Source of the DNA: Streptomyces fulvoviolaceus | GTDB lineage: Bacteria > Actinomycetota > Actinomycetes > Streptomycetales > Streptomycetaceae | DNA: 64,000 bases | Assembly (NCBI RefSeq): GCF_000718165.1 | Contig: NZ_JOEY01000046.1 | Location: forward strand, 62,001 to 126,000 | Direction of reading: 5' to 3' | Part shown: piece after piece, positions 15,841-23,763 of the stretch | Numbering within the stretch: position 1 is the first letter of the stretch | How the letters are laid out: each line of letters starts with the position of its first letter | Notes under the pieces: generated by a model | The model's input: only the letters and a program-made list of their open reading frames with translations | Databases searched by the model: none | Told to the model about the DNA's origin: nothing | Translations under genes and position numbers: made by a program

Positions 15841-17625
15841 ATGGCTCGAATGACCGCTGCCCGCGCGGCAGTTGAGATCCTCAAGCGCGAGGGCGTCACG
15901 GACGCGTTCGGTGTCCCGGGCGCGGCGATCAACCCCTTCTACGCGGCGCTCAAGGCCTCGGGCGGGATCCACCACACCCTCGCCCGCCATGTGGAGGGCG
16001 CCTCACACATGGCCGAGGGCTACACGCGTACCCGCCCGGGCAACATCGGCGTCTGCATCGGCACCTCGGGCCCCGCCGGCACCGACATGATCACCGGCCT
16101 GTACTCCGCGACCGGCGACTCCATCCCGATCCTGTGCATCACGGGCCAGGCGCCGACCGCCGTGATCCACAAGGAGGACTTCCAGGCCGTCGACATCGCC
16201 TCGATCGCCAAACCGGTGACCAAGATGGCCGTCACCGTCCTGGAGGCCGCGCAGGTCCCCGGCGTCTTCCAGCAGGCCTTCCACCTGATGCGCTCCGGCC
16301 GTCCCGGCCCGGTCCTCATCGACCTGCCGATCGACGTCCAGCTCACCGAGATCGAGTTCGACCCGGAGACGTACGAGCCGCTCCAGACGTACAAGCCGGC
16401 CGCGACCCGCGCCCAGATCGAGAAGGCGATCGGCCTGCTGAACGCCTCCGAGCGCCCGCTGATCGTCGCCGGCGGCGGTGTCATCAACGCCGACGCGGCC
16501 GAACTCCTCGTCGAGTTCGCCGAATTGACCGGCACCCCGGTCGTCCCGACCCTGATGGGCTGGGGCGTCCTCCCGGACGACCACGACCTGAACGCCGGCA
16601 TGGTCGGCCTCCAGACCTCGCACCGCTACGGCAACGCGACCTTCCTGGAGTCCGACTTCGTCCTCGGCATCGGCAACCGCTGGGCCAACCGCCACACCGG
16701 CAAGCTCGACGTCTACACGGCCGGACGGAAGTTCGTCCACGTCGACATCGAGCCCACCCAGATCGGCAAGATCTTCGCCCCGGACTACGGCATCGCCTCC
16801 GACGCGAAGGCCGCGCTGGAGCTCTTCGTCGAGGTGGCAAGGGAGTTGAAGGCGGAAGGCAAGCTGCCCGACCGCTCCGCGTGGGCGGCCTCGGCGCAGG
16901 AGAAGAAGGCAACTCTCCAGCGCCGTACGCACTTCGACGACATCCCGATCAAGCCGCAGCGCGTCTACGAGGAGATGAACAAGGCCTTCGGCCCGGAGAC
17001 CCGGTACGTCTCCACGATCGGCCTCTCGCAGATCGCCGGCGCCCAGATGCTGCACGTCTACCGGCCCCGGCACTGGATCAACTGCGGCCAGGCGGGCCCG
17101 CTGGGCTGGACCATCCCGGCCGCGCTGGGTGTCGCCAAGGCCGACCCCGAGGCGTCCGTCGTCGCCCTCTCCGGCGACTACGACTTCCAGTTCATGCTCG
17201 AGGAGCTGGCGGTCGGGGCGCAGCACAGGATCCCGTACGTCCATGTCCTGGTGAACAACGCCTACTTGGGCCTGATCCGTCAGGCGCAGATCGGTCTGGA
17301 CATCAACTTCCAGGTCAACCTCGAGTTCGAGAACATCAACTCGCCCGAGCTGGGTGTCTACGGCGTCGACCACATCAAGGTCGTCGAGGGCCTCGGCTGC
17401 AAGGCGATCCGGGTCACCGACCCCGCCGAACTGGGCGCCGCCTTCGAGCAGGCCAAGAAGCTCGCCGCCGAGTTCCAGGTCCCGGTCGTCGTCGAGGCGA
17501 TCCTGGAACGTGTCACGAACATCGCGATGAGCAAGACGAACGACATCAGCAACGTCGTGGAGTTCGAGGAGATCGCGACCGAGCCCGGGCACGCGCCGAC
17601 CTCGATCAGGACCCTGAAGGTCTGA
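15841..17625 (+). CDS. gcl: Glyoxylate carboligase (tartronate-semialdehyde synthase)
   Basis: This 594-residue ThDP enzyme condenses two glyoxylates to tartronate semialdehyde and CO2. The N-terminal ThDP domain reads [20 protein letters not shown], then [13 protein letters not shown]. Val51 stands where nearly all ThDP enzymes have a catalytic glutamate, the known hallmark of glyoxylate carboligase. The cofactor motif in the C-terminal domain is [15 protein letters not shown]...[10 protein letters not shown], at about residues 445-475. It needs Mg2+ and FAD by family knowledge. The start ATG is preceded by GAAGCAGGAG. Strong palindromic operators lie upstream, placing it in the purine/glyoxylate regulon with the isomerase, reductase and allantoin genes. 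A terminator follows. Confidence 0.97.
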   Translation: MARMTAARAAVEILKREGVTDAFGVPGAAINPFYAALKASGGIHHTLARHVEGASHMAEGYTRTRPGNIGVCIGTSGPAGTDMITGLYSATGDSIPILCITGQAPTAVIHKEDFQAVDIASIAKPVTKMAVTVLEAAQVPGVFQQAFHLMRSGRPGPVLIDLPIDVQLTEIEFDPETYEPLQTYKPAATRAQIEKAIGLLNASERPLIVAGGGVINADAAELLVEFAELTGTPVVPTLMGWGVLPDDHDLNAGMVGLQTSHRYGNATFLESDFVLGIGNRWANRHTGKLDVYTAGRKFVHVDIEPTQIGKIFAPDYGIASDAKAALELFVEVARELKAEGKLPDRSAWAASAQEKKATLQRRTHFDDIPIKPQRVYEEMNKAFGPETRYVSTIGLSQIAGAQMLHVYRPRHWINCGQAGPLGWTIPAALGVAKADPEASVVALSGDYDFQFMLEELAVGAQHRIPYVHVLVNNAYLGLIRQAQIGLDINFQVNLEFENINSPELGVYGVDHIKVVEGLGCKAIRVTDPAELGAAFEQAKKLAAEFQVPVVVEAILERVTNIAMSKTNDISNVVEFEEIATEPGHAPTSIRTLKV

Positions 17626-17640
17626 CGCACCGGATCCGCC

Positions 17641-17675
17641 AAGGGCGGCCCGTCCTCAGGGACGGGCCGCCCTTT
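17641..17675 (+). terminator. gcl terminator
   Basis: A stem of about 15 bp (AAGGGCGGCCCGTCC at 17641-17655, paired with GGGACGGGCCGCCCTT, loop TCA) ends in TTT. It begins 15 bp after the gcl stop codon. Confidence 0.9.
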
Positions 17676-17684
17676 CGCGTGCTT

Positions 17685-17731
17685 CCCCCGTGCGGGCCCG
17701 CCGCCCCCGTGTCGGCGGGCCCGCACGGGGG
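17685..17731. terminator. Perfect 19-bp stem hairpin downstream of gcl
   Basis: Arms 17685-17703 (starting CCCCCGTGCGGGCC) and 17713-17731 pair without mismatch around a 9-nt loop. There is no T-tract. It stands directly behind the gcl terminator and ahead of the convergent small gene, so it may be a second, bidirectional stop or a dispersed palindrome. Confidence 0.75.
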
Positions 17732-17845
17732 AGAATGTGCCCACCTCCGGGGGTGGTTGAAGCCTCTTGAACCATGTTCAGAGCTTGATTTGAGGGTTTC
17801 GTAGCCGGCGTACGACCGATGGCGTACGTCGGCTCGGTGCGCGTG

Positions 17846-18082
17846 TCACGGCTCGTGGTGTTCGGAGAGCCCCGGCCAGTCGTCGGGGCCGCCGCCCTGC
17901 CACTCCACGATCTCTTCGTCCTCGACCTCGATCCGGTCCAGGTCGGCGAGGCGCAGCAGCTCCACCACGTCGTCCAGGTGCGAGGCGACGCCGAGGTTCT
18001 GGTCGTCCGCGGTGACCCGCCGGGAGCCGTCCAGGGCCGGCGAGTGCACCACGACGTGCGGGTGGTGCGTGGGATGTGCCAT
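17846..18082 (-). CDS. Small hypothetical protein
   Basis: A 78-residue protein (MAHPTHHPHVVVHSPALDG...) with a His-rich start, a central region VASHLDDVVELLRLADLDR likely to be a helix, and a very acidic tail (EVEDEEIVEWQGGGPDDW). I recognise no catalytic motif or membrane segment. I start it at 18082 because this ATG has AGGAG and GAAGG upstream; an in-frame GTG at 18118 would add twelve residues. Streptomyces genomes commonly carry a similar small gene between gcl and catalase, which supports it being real, but no role is known to me. Confidence 0.6.
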   Translation of the reverse strand: MAHPTHHPHVVVHSPALDGSRRVTADDQNLGVASHLDDVVELLRLADLDRIEVEDEEIVEWQGGGPDDWPGLSEHHEP

Positions 18083-18139
18083 GCCTTCAGGCTCCTGCGC
18101 GTACGGCGGATCCGCCACCCCGGGAACGTCCTCGGGAAC

Positions 18140-18187
18140 GCCGGAGAGCGCCGGATACGGGACCGTCCGTATCCGGCGCTCTCCGGC
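18140..18187. repeat. Perfect 21-bp stem hairpin in the catalase/small-gene gap
   Basis: Arms GCCGGAGAGCGCCGG...(18140-18160) and 18167-18187 are perfectly complementary around a 6-nt loop (GACCGT). There is no T-tract. It lies in the 335-bp non-coding gap 18083-18417, which otherwise holds three copies of GTTGCCGGT-like nonamers (18206-18232) and the composite catalase terminator. I see no gene in this gap. Confidence 0.8.
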
Positions 18188-18334
18188 CGGTGAGGTTCTT
18201 CGGATGTTGCCGGTGTTGCCGGTGTTGCTGGGACCGCGGCGGCCGCGACGGAACCGGGGGTCTCCTTCCCTCAGGTCGAGAAGGAGGGGCCGGGACCTTC
18301 ACCACCGCACTGGCTCGCACGCCGCCGCGGTCCA

Positions 18335-18403
18335 TACCCTGCCCGCGCCCGGTGCCGGGCGATCACCCCTCATCCGGGTCGCCCGGGGGTCGGGTGCGGG
18401 CAG
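18335..18403 (-). terminator. Composite hairpin downstream of catalase
   Basis: An outer 10-bp stem (CCCTGCCCGC at 18335-18344 with 18394-18403) encloses an inner 8-bp stem (CCGGGCGA at 18353-18360 with 18377-18384). It begins 15 bp after the catalase stop codon on the minus strand. No U-run is present, as is common for Streptomyces terminators. Confidence 0.55.
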
Positions 18404-18417
18404 GGAGTCCGGGGAGG

Positions 18418-19875
18418 TCAGTCCTCGCGCAGGGCGCGGACCGCCTCCTCCACGCGCTTGCCGTACTCCGGGTCGGCGGCGTGGAAGTGGGCGAGGTTCT
18501 TCTCGATCACGTCGTCGCGGGAGACCTGGGAGAGGCCGCCGGAGATGTTCGCGATCAGACGGGACCTCTCGTCCTCGGACATCAGGCGGTACAGCTCGCC
18601 CGCCTGGAAGAAGTCGTCGTCCTTGGTGTGCTGCGGGGCCTCGTGGGTGCCGGTCCAGCCGCTGACCGCCAGCGGGGCCGACAGGGCGCGGCCGGTCTCC
18701 GCCGGGCCGTCGTACGAGTTCGGCTCGTAGTTCTTCGCCGCGCGGCCCTGCGCGTTGGACGCCATGAGACCGTCACGGCCGTAGTTCTGCGCGGTCGTCG
18801 CCTTCGGGGCGTTCACCGCGAGGAGGGTGTGGTTGACGCCCAGGCGGTAGCGGTGGGCGTCCGCGTAGGCGAAGAGGCGGCCCTGGAGCATCTTGTCCGG
18901 CGACGGGCCGATGCCCGGGACGAAGTTGTTCGGGGAGAACGCGGCCTGCTCGACCTCGGCGAAGACGTTGTCCGGGTTGCGGTCGAGGACCAGACGGCCC
19001 ACGCGCTGCAGCGGGAAGTCCTTGTGCGGCCACACCTTGGTGAGGTCGAAGGGGTTGAAGCGGTAGTCCGCCGCCTCGGCCGCCGGCATGACCTGGACGT
19101 AGAGGGTCCAGGACGGGTTCACTCCGCGCTCGATGGCCTGGAGCAGGTCCGTCTGGTGCGAGTTGGCGTCCTTGCCCGAGATCTCGGCGGCCTGCTCGGA
19201 GGACAGGGACCGGACGCCCTGGTTGGTCTTGAAGTGGTACTTGACGAAGAAGGCCTCGCCCTCGGCGTTCGTCCACTGGTAGGTGTGCGAGCCGTAGCCG
19301 TTCATGTGGCGGTACGACGCCGGGATGCCGCGGTCGCCCATCAGCCAGGTCACCTGGTGCGTGGCCTCGGGGGCGTGCGCCCAGAAGTCCCAGACGTTGT
19401 CCGGCTCCTGCTTGCCGGTGAACGGGTCGCGCTTCTGCGAGTGGATGAAGTCCGGGAACTTGATCGGGTCCTTGATGAAGAACACCGGGGTGTTGTTCCC
19501 GACGAGGTCGTAATTGCCCTCTTCCGTATAGAACTTGACCGCGAACCCGCGCGGGTCGCGCACCGCGTCCGCGCCGCCCAGCGAGTCGGCCACGGTCGAG
19601 AAGCGCAGGAAGAGCTCGGTGCGCTTGCCGACCGTGCTGAGGAAGTCGGCGTACGTGAAGCCGGTGACGTCGTCCGTCACCTCGAAGTAGCCGTACGCGC
19701 CGGAACCACGGGCGTGCACCACGCGCTCCGGGATGCGCTCGCGGTTGAAGCGCGCGAGCTTCTCCAGCAGGTGCTGGTCCTGGAGGAGGAGGGGCCCGCC
19801 GATGCCGGCGGAGGCTGAGTTCTGGTTGTCGGCGACCGGGGCGCCGGACTCGGTCGTGAGCACGCGCTTCGACAT
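18418..19875 (-). CDS. Monofunctional haem catalase (small-subunit clade)
   Basis: A 485-residue haem catalase that breaks down hydrogen peroxide to water and oxygen in the cytoplasm. Essential residues are visible: distal His54 in [12 protein letters not shown], the distal Asn in [11 protein letters not shown] (127-128), and the proximal haem ligand Tyr337 in [12 protein letters not shown]. The length fits the small-subunit (clade 3) group, without the flavodoxin-like C-terminal domain of large-subunit enzymes. Its promoter carries both palindromic motifs of the purine/glyoxylate genes, and its neighbours are gcl and glxR. I infer that it disposes of peroxide released by uricase. This contrasts with catalases under OxyR or CatR control. 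Confidence 0.96.
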   Translation of the reverse strand: MSKRVLTTESGAPVADNQNSASAGIGGPLLLQDQHLLEKLARFNRERIPERVVHARGSGAYGYFEVTDDVTGFTYADFLSTVGKRTELFLRFSTVADSLGGADAVRDPRGFAVKFYTEEGNYDLVGNNTPVFFIKDPIKFPDFIHSQKRDPFTGKQEPDNVWDFWAHAPEATHQVTWLMGDRGIPASYRHMNGYGSHTYQWTNAEGEAFFVKYHFKTNQGVRSLSSEQAAEISGKDANSHQTDLLQAIERGVNPSWTLYVQVMPAAEAADYRFNPFDLTKVWPHKDFPLQRVGRLVLDRNPDNVFAEVEQAAFSPNNFVPGIGPSPDKMLQGRLFAYADAHRYRLGVNHTLLAVNAPKATTAQNYGRDGLMASNAQGRAAKNYEPNSYDGPAETGRALSAPLAVSGWTGTHEAPQHTKDDDFFQAGELYRLMSEDERSRLIANISGGLSQVSRDDVIEKNLAHFHAADPEYGKRVEEAVRALRED

Positions 19876-19908
19876 CGTGGACCTTCCGTACGGGAGTCAG
19901 CGGAATCT

Positions 19909-19983
19909 TCGGATTCTTTGGAAAAGAACTTCCGCTTTGTGGAGCCTAGGTTTGGGGCGATCTGGACGTCAACAGTTTGTTGA
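19909..19983 (-). promoter_or_regulatory. Catalase promoter with both regulon motifs
   Basis: On the minus strand, TTGACG (19967-19972) and TAGGCT (19943-19948) are spaced 18 bp. A palindrome TCAACAGTTTGTTGA (19969-19983) overlaps the -35 box. A copy of the other motif, TTCCGCTTTGTGGAG (19930-19944), overlaps the -10 box, and a half site ending TGGAA (19919-19923) lies 21 bp further downstream. The layout fits tight repression plus a second factor at -35. Confidence 0.65.
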
Positions 19984-20054
19984 AGTGGTTTCCGGACGGC
20001 GCCGCCGCTTGGGCGCGACAGGACAGTTGTCAGCGGCGGCGCCGCCCGGAAGTC

Positions 20055-20945
20055 TCAGAGCTGAGCGCCGGAGAGGCGCTCGACCGCGCGCAGGAGCGCG
20101 GAGTGGTCCAGGCCGCCGTCACCCTGGGCACGCAGGGACGCGACCAGCTGGGCGACGACCGCACCGACGGGCAGGGCCGCGCCGACGTTCCGGGCGGCGT
20201 CCGTGACGATGCCCATGTCCTTGTGGTGGAGGTCGATGCGGAAGCCCGGCTTGAAGTCCCGGTTCAGGAAGTTGTCCTTCTTGCGCGTCAGTACGGTCGA
20301 ACCGGCGAGCCCGCCGTTGAGGACGTCCAGCGCGGCCTTGAGGTCCACGCCCGACTTCTCCAGGAAGACCACGGCCTCGGCGCACGCCTGGATGTTCACG
20401 GCGACGATCAGCTGGTTCGCGGCCTTCACGGTCTGACCGGAGCCGTGCGGACCGCACAGCACGATGGTCTTGCCGAGCGCGTCGAGAATCGGCTTCGCGG
20501 TGTCGAAGTCGGCCTGCTCGCCGCCGACCATGATGGACAGCACGGCCTCGATCGCGCCGGCCTCACCGCCGGACACGGGCGCGTCCAGGACGCGGATGCC
20601 CTTGTCCTTGGCCGCCTGCGCCAGGTCGACCGAGGTCTGCGGGGTGATCGAGGACATGTCGATCAGCAGCGCGCCGGACTTCGCGTTCTCGAGGATGCCG
20701 TCGGGGCCGTACGCGATCGCCTCGACCTGCGGGGAGGCGGGCACCATCGTGACGACCACGTCGGCGTCCTCGACGGCCTCGGCGATCGAACCGGCCACGG
20801 TGCCGCCGGCGGCCGCCAGGCGATCCAGCTTGTCCTGCTCCAGGGTGAAGCCGGTGACGTCGTAACCCGCCTTGATCAGGTTCTCGGACATGGGGGAGCC
20901 CATGATGCCGAGGCCTATCCAGGCGATCTTGGGGAGGGTGCTCAT
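20055..20945 (-). CDS. glxR: 2-hydroxy-3-oxopropionate (tartronate-semialdehyde) reductase
   Basis: A 296-residue beta-hydroxyacid dehydrogenase that reduces tartronate semialdehyde, the product of Gcl, to D-glycerate with NAD(P)H. The N-terminal Rossmann motif is WIGLGIMGSPMSENLIKAG (residues 9-27), the substrate-binding signature is DAPVSGGEAGA (121-131), and the catalytic lysine is Lys174 in GQTVKAANQL. The gene lies downstream of the hydroxypyruvate isomerase gene on the same strand, 168 bp away, with a dispersed repeat between. Co-transcription from the isomerase promoter is therefore likely but not certain, and I see no motif copy of its own. Confidence 0.95.
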   Translation of the reverse strand: MSTLPKIAWIGLGIMGSPMSENLIKAGYDVTGFTLEQDKLDRLAAAGGTVAGSIAEAVEDADVVVTMVPASPQVEAIAYGPDGILENAKSGALLIDMSSITPQTSVDLAQAAKDKGIRVLDAPVSGGEAGAIEAVLSIMVGGEQADFDTAKPILDALGKTIVLCGPHGSGQTVKAANQLIVAVNIQACAEAVVFLEKSGVDLKAALDVLNGGLAGSTVLTRKKDNFLNRDFKPGFRIDLHHKDMGIVTDAARNVGAALPVGAVVAQLVASLRAQGDGGLDHSALLRAVERLSGAQL

Positions 20946-21028
20946 GATGGGGGAACCTCTCTGAACTGCTGTGCTACGTCTGTGAATTGGCGCCGGTACG
21001 GCACTCTTCAGCGCCGGGTCGGCAATCC

Positions 21029-21110
21029 CAGCCCGTCCGGCGTTTGAGGACGAGTCCCCTTCAGGGCCGAAGCGGGGGCCTGGGGGCGGCAGCCCCCAGA
21101 GACGACGGCC
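21029..21110. repeat. Dispersed intergenic repeat (GCGTTTGAGGA family), copy 1
   Basis: This 82-bp element begins CAGCCCGTCCGGCGTTTGAG and ends with the hairpin CTGGGGGCGGCAGCCCCCAG. It aligns at roughly 85 percent, by eye, with the left arm of the long inverted repeat at 51024-51213, read in reverse complement. It separates the isomerase and reductase genes. Confidence 0.85.
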
Positions 21111-21113
21111 CCG

Positions 21114-21953
21114 TCAACGAGCGGCACGCGCCTCGACCGGCAGCCACCCGAACGCCTCCGCGCTCGGCCGGTCGCCCGGCTTGTACTCCAGGCCGACCCA
21201 GCCCTCGTAACCGGCCTTGGCCAGCTGGTCCAACAGCTCCTCCAGCGGCAGCGACCCCGTGCCGGGGGCGCCACGGCCCGGGTTGTCGGCGATCTGGACG
21301 TGGCCGGTCTTCGCCGCGTACTGCTCGATCACCGCGGGCAGGTCCTCGCCGTTCATGGACAGGTGGTAGAGGTCCATGAGGAAGCGCGCATTGCCCAGCC
21401 CCGTCGCCTCGTTGACCTTGTCGACGATGTCGACGCCGGCCGGGGCGGTCACCAGCGGGTACAGCGGCGACTCGGGCTTGTTGAGGGTCTCGATCAGGAG
21501 AATCGCACCGATCCGGTCGGCGGCCCGGGCCGCGAGGACCAGGTTCTCCAGCGCGAGCGCGTCCTGCTCGGCCGGGTCCACGCCCTCGACGCGGTTGCCG
21601 TACAGCGCGTTGAGCGCCTTGCAGCCCAGCGACCGGGCGAAGTCCGCGGCCACGTCGATGTTGGCGCGGAACCTCTCCGACTCCTCGCCGGGGATCGACA
21701 GGGCGCCGCGGTCCGGGCCCGGCAGCTGTCCGGCGTAGAAGTTCAGGCCCGTGAGCTGGACGCCCGCGTCCTCGATCGCCCTCTTGAGGGCGTCGAGCTC
21801 GGACTGCTCGGGGGTGGGGGAGTCGACCCAGGGCCACCACAGCTCGACCGCGGTGAAGCCCGCCGCGGCGGCGGCCGCGGGGCGCTCCAGGAGCGGGAGT
21901 TCCGTGAAGAGGATCGACAGGTTGACGTTGAAGCGCTGCTCAGCGAATCCCAT
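21114..21953 (-). CDS. hyi: Hydroxypyruvate isomerase family protein
   Basis: A 279-residue TIM-barrel protein of the xylose-isomerase-like superfamily. The start FNVNLSILFTELPLLERP with AAAGFTAVELWWPW, and later LIETLNKPESPLYP, FLMDLYHLSMNGEDLP, HVQIADNPGRGAPGTG and WVGLEYKPG, match bacterial Hyi. Metal-binding and catalytic Glu, Asp and His residues are present in these blocks. Hyi interconverts hydroxypyruvate and tartronate semialdehyde, so it belongs beside gcl and glxR. I set the start at ATG 21953; a longer open frame upstream lacks family sequence and runs through the operators. The promoter at 22020-22049 and tandem operators precede it. Confidence 0.92.
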   Translation of the reverse strand: MGFAEQRFNVNLSILFTELPLLERPAAAAAAGFTAVELWWPWVDSPTPEQSELDALKRAIEDAGVQLTGLNFYAGQLPGPDRGALSIPGEESERFRANIDVAADFARSLGCKALNALYGNRVEGVDPAEQDALALENLVLAARAADRIGAILLIETLNKPESPLYPLVTAPAGVDIVDKVNEATGLGNARFLMDLYHLSMNGEDLPAVIEQYAAKTGHVQIADNPGRGAPGTGSLPLEELLDQLAKAGYEGWVGLEYKPGDRPSAEAFGWLPVEARAAR

Positions 21954-21984
21954 GGGTTCCGGCGCTCCCTTCCGTGTCGAGTGA

Positions 21985-22049
21985 TTCCGTATTGCGGAAG
22001 TTCGTTTCTGCTTAATGGAAGATTGCCGTCGTGTGTCGGGGCTTGTCAA
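21985..22049 (-). promoter_or_regulatory. hyi promoter and tandem IclR-type operators
   Basis: On the minus strand, TTGACA (22044-22049) and CAATCT (22020-22025) are spaced 18 bp. Immediately downstream lie TTCTGCTTAATGGAA (22006-22020) and the perfect TTCCGTATTGCGGAA (21985-21999), with centres 21 bp apart. This is the same architecture as at gcl: -10 box, weak site, strong site, gene. Confidence 0.7.
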
Positions 22050-22085
22050 GAGGGCTCGGCGGAAAACGGCACCGCGCGTTAGGTT

Positions 22086-22343
22086 GTGCGCGTGCGATTG
22101 AGAGTGGAGTTCACGACCGAGCCCTTCGACCTCGACGAGGCACCCGCGCACGCCCTGGCGGCCCGCGAGGTCATCGAGGCGGCCGAGCTGGACGCGGTGG
22201 ACGTCGGCCCGTTCGGCAACACGGCGGAGGGCGGCGCCGACGCCGTACTCACGGCCGTGGACGCCCTGCTGCGCAAGAGCCTGGAGTCCGGCGCCACCCG
22301 GATCTCGCTGCAGCTCAACGTGATCGGGGAGGGCGGCGCGTGA
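22086..22343 (+). CDS. Small hypothetical protein
   Basis: An 85-residue protein starting with GTG, ending LQLNVIGEGGA. It is acidic, with a strand-helix-strand look (VRLRVEFTTEPF, then EAPAHALAAREVIEAAEL, then RISLQLNVI), reminiscent of a small ferredoxin-like fold, but I do not recognise the family. Its stop overlaps the GTG start of the next gene, a helix-turn-helix protein, so the two are translationally coupled and probably act together. It is divergent from hyi, sharing the promoter region with the tandem palindromic operators, which suggests it belongs to the purine/glyoxylate regulon. Confidence 0.7.
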   Translation: MRVRLRVEFTTEPFDLDEAPAHALAAREVIEAAELDAVDVGPFGNTAEGGADAVLTAVDALLRKSLESGATRISLQLNVIGEGGA

Positions 22344-22708
22344 CCGGCACCGGGGACGAGCCCTTCATCTCGGCCGTGAAGCCGCTGGTCGACGCCATGG
22401 GCGGGGAGATGCTCCCGCCCGACGAGGCCGGCCCCGACGACGTCGTCCTCGCCTGGGAGGGTGCCGACGTGGTCGCCGTGCGCCTGCCGCAGCTCGCGGA
22501 CTCCCTTGACCACATCCTGGCCGCCTTGGAGCGCAAGCGCGGCAAGCCGCTGGCCGACCTGGACCGCAAGGCCAAGCAGGAGATCGTGCGGATACTCGAG
22601 GCGCGTGGCGCCTTCTCCGTACGGCACGGTGTGGAGACCGTGGCGAGCGCGCTCGGGGTGAGCCGCTTCACCGTCTACAACTACCTCAACCGCGAGAAGG
22701 AGGCCTGA
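22340..22708 (+). CDS. Helix-turn-helix protein (YheO/HTH_22-like C-terminus)
   Basis: A 122-residue protein whose C-terminal third, KAKQEIVRILEARGAFSV then VETVASALGVSRFTVYNYLN, closely resembles the HTH_22 domain of YheO/DauR-type regulators. The usual PAS-like sensor of that family is replaced by a shorter acidic N-terminal region (DEAGPDDVVLAWEGADVVAV). I chose GTG 22340 because it overlaps the previous stop (GTGA) and has GGGGAGGG upstream; earlier in-frame starts would lie inside the preceding gene. Its place before uraD suggests a local regulator, possibly the one acting at the second palindromic motif, but this is conjecture. Confidence 0.75.
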   Translation: MTGTGDEPFISAVKPLVDAMGGEMLPPDEAGPDDVVLAWEGADVVAVRLPQLADSLDHILAALERKRGKPLADLDRKAKQEIVRILEARGAFSVRHGVETVASALGVSRFTVYNYLNREKEA

Positions 22709-22745
22709 GCGCCGGGCTCTGTCCGCCGTTCCTCGGCCTCTCCTT

Positions 22746-22804
22746 CTTTGTTACCCGGAATTTTCAACAAACTGTTGACGCACTCTTCATGAGGGCGTTA
22801 GCTA
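22746..22804 (+). promoter_or_regulatory. uraD operon promoter with TCAACA palindrome
   Basis: The palindrome TCAACAAACTGTTGA (22764-22778) is the exact reverse complement of the catalase site and overlaps the -35 box TTGACG (22775-22780). A TTAGCT/TAGCTA -10 box follows at 22798-22804, spacing 17-18 bp. A half copy of the other motif, ending CGGAA (22756-22760), lies just upstream. Confidence 0.6.
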
Positions 22805-22852
22805 GCGGCAGCCCGTTCAGTACGAAGGCCGTTCGCGGCCACGGAGGCTCCC

Positions 22853-23362
22853 GTGACGTCGACTTCCACGCCCCCGGGTCTGGCCCGGTTCAACGCCCTG
22901 GAGGAGCACGCGGCTTTCGCCGCCCTCCACGAGGCGTGCGCCTCCACGGCATGGGCGAGGCGGCTGCTGGCCGCCCGCCCCTACGGCACCGCCGACGACC
23001 TCTGCACCGCCAGTGATGCCGCGATGGCCGAGCTGAGCGCCGAGGACCTCGCCGAGGCCATGGCCGGACACCCGCCGATCGGCCGCCCCGAGCCGGGTGA
23101 CCCGACCTCGGCGCGGGAACAGCGCGGCATGGCCGGCGCGACCGAGGAGCTCAAGGCGGAGATGCTGGAACTGAACCTGGCGTACCAGGAGAAGTTCGGC
23201 CACGTCTTCCTGATCTGTGCCACCGGCCGGACCGGCGAGCAGATGCGCGACGCGGTCAAGGAGCGGATCGGCAACGCGCCGGAGCAGGAGAGGGAGATCG
23301 TCCGCACGGAGCTGGGCAAGATCAACCGTATCCGGCTCGCCCGCATCGTCGAAGAGGACTGA
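22853..23362 (+). CDS. uraD: OHCU decarboxylase
   Basis: The 169-residue all-helical enzyme decarboxylates 2-oxo-4-hydroxy-4-carboxy-5-ureidoimidazoline to S-allantoin, the last step from urate. The diagnostic residues are His73 in AGHPPIG and the Ser-x-x-Glu-Gln motif SAREQ (86-90). The C-terminal part includes LNLAYQEKFGHVFLICATGR and RTELGKINRIRLARI. The start is GTG 22853 with GGAGG nine bases upstream. It is the first gene of a uraD-hiuH-pucL operon, with 7 bp and then 4 bp between the genes, preceded by a promoter carrying the palindromic motif. Confidence 0.95.
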   Translation: MTSTSTPPGLARFNALEEHAAFAALHEACASTAWARRLLAARPYGTADDLCTASDAAMAELSAEDLAEAMAGHPPIGRPEPGDPTSAREQRGMAGATEELKAEMLELNLAYQEKFGHVFLICATGRTGEQMRDAVKERIGNAPEQEREIVRTELGKINRIRLARIVEED

Positions 23363-23369
23363 GAGCAGC

Positions 23370-23759
23370 ATGACCACGAGCACCACCGCCTCGGTGTCCA
23401 CGCACATCCTGGACACCTCCGTCGGCCGCCCCGCCGAGGGTGTCGCCGTCCAGCTCGCGGCCCGCAGCGGCCGGGATGCGGACTGGCAGACGCTCGGCGG
23501 CTCCGCGACCGACGCGGACGGGCGGTGCAAGGACCTGCCGGCGCTGCCGGCGGGCACCACACACGTACGGCTCGACTTCGCCGTGGAGCCGTATTTCGAG
23601 AACAAGCAAGCCGATGCGCAGCAGGACGCCCCCGCGAATCGGGACAGCGATGCGTTCTTTCCAGAGGTAGCGATCACCTTCGCCGTCAAGCCCGGCGAGC
23701 ACTACCACGTACCGCTGCTGCTCAACCCGTTCGGCTACTCCGTTTACCGAGGGAGCTAG
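23370..23759 (+). CDS. hiuH: 5-hydroxyisourate hydrolase (transthyretin-like)
   Basis: A 129-residue transthyretin-related protein that hydrolyses 5-hydroxyisourate, the product of uricase, to OHCU. It has the N-terminal signature VSTHILDTSVGRPAEGV, with the catalytic histidine at residue 12, and the C-terminal block HYHVPLLLNPFGYSVYRGS ending in the YRGS tetrapeptide that distinguishes the hydrolase from vertebrate transthyretin. I chose ATG 23370, as the family starts here and the upstream frame lies within uraD. It is the middle gene of the uraD-hiuH-pucL operon. Confidence 0.95.
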   Translation: MTTSTTASVSTHILDTSVGRPAEGVAVQLAARSGRDADWQTLGGSATDADGRCKDLPALPAGTTHVRLDFAVEPYFENKQADAQQDAPANRDSDAFFPEVAITFAVKPGEHYHVPLLLNPFGYSVYRGS

Positions 23760-23763
23760 CTAA

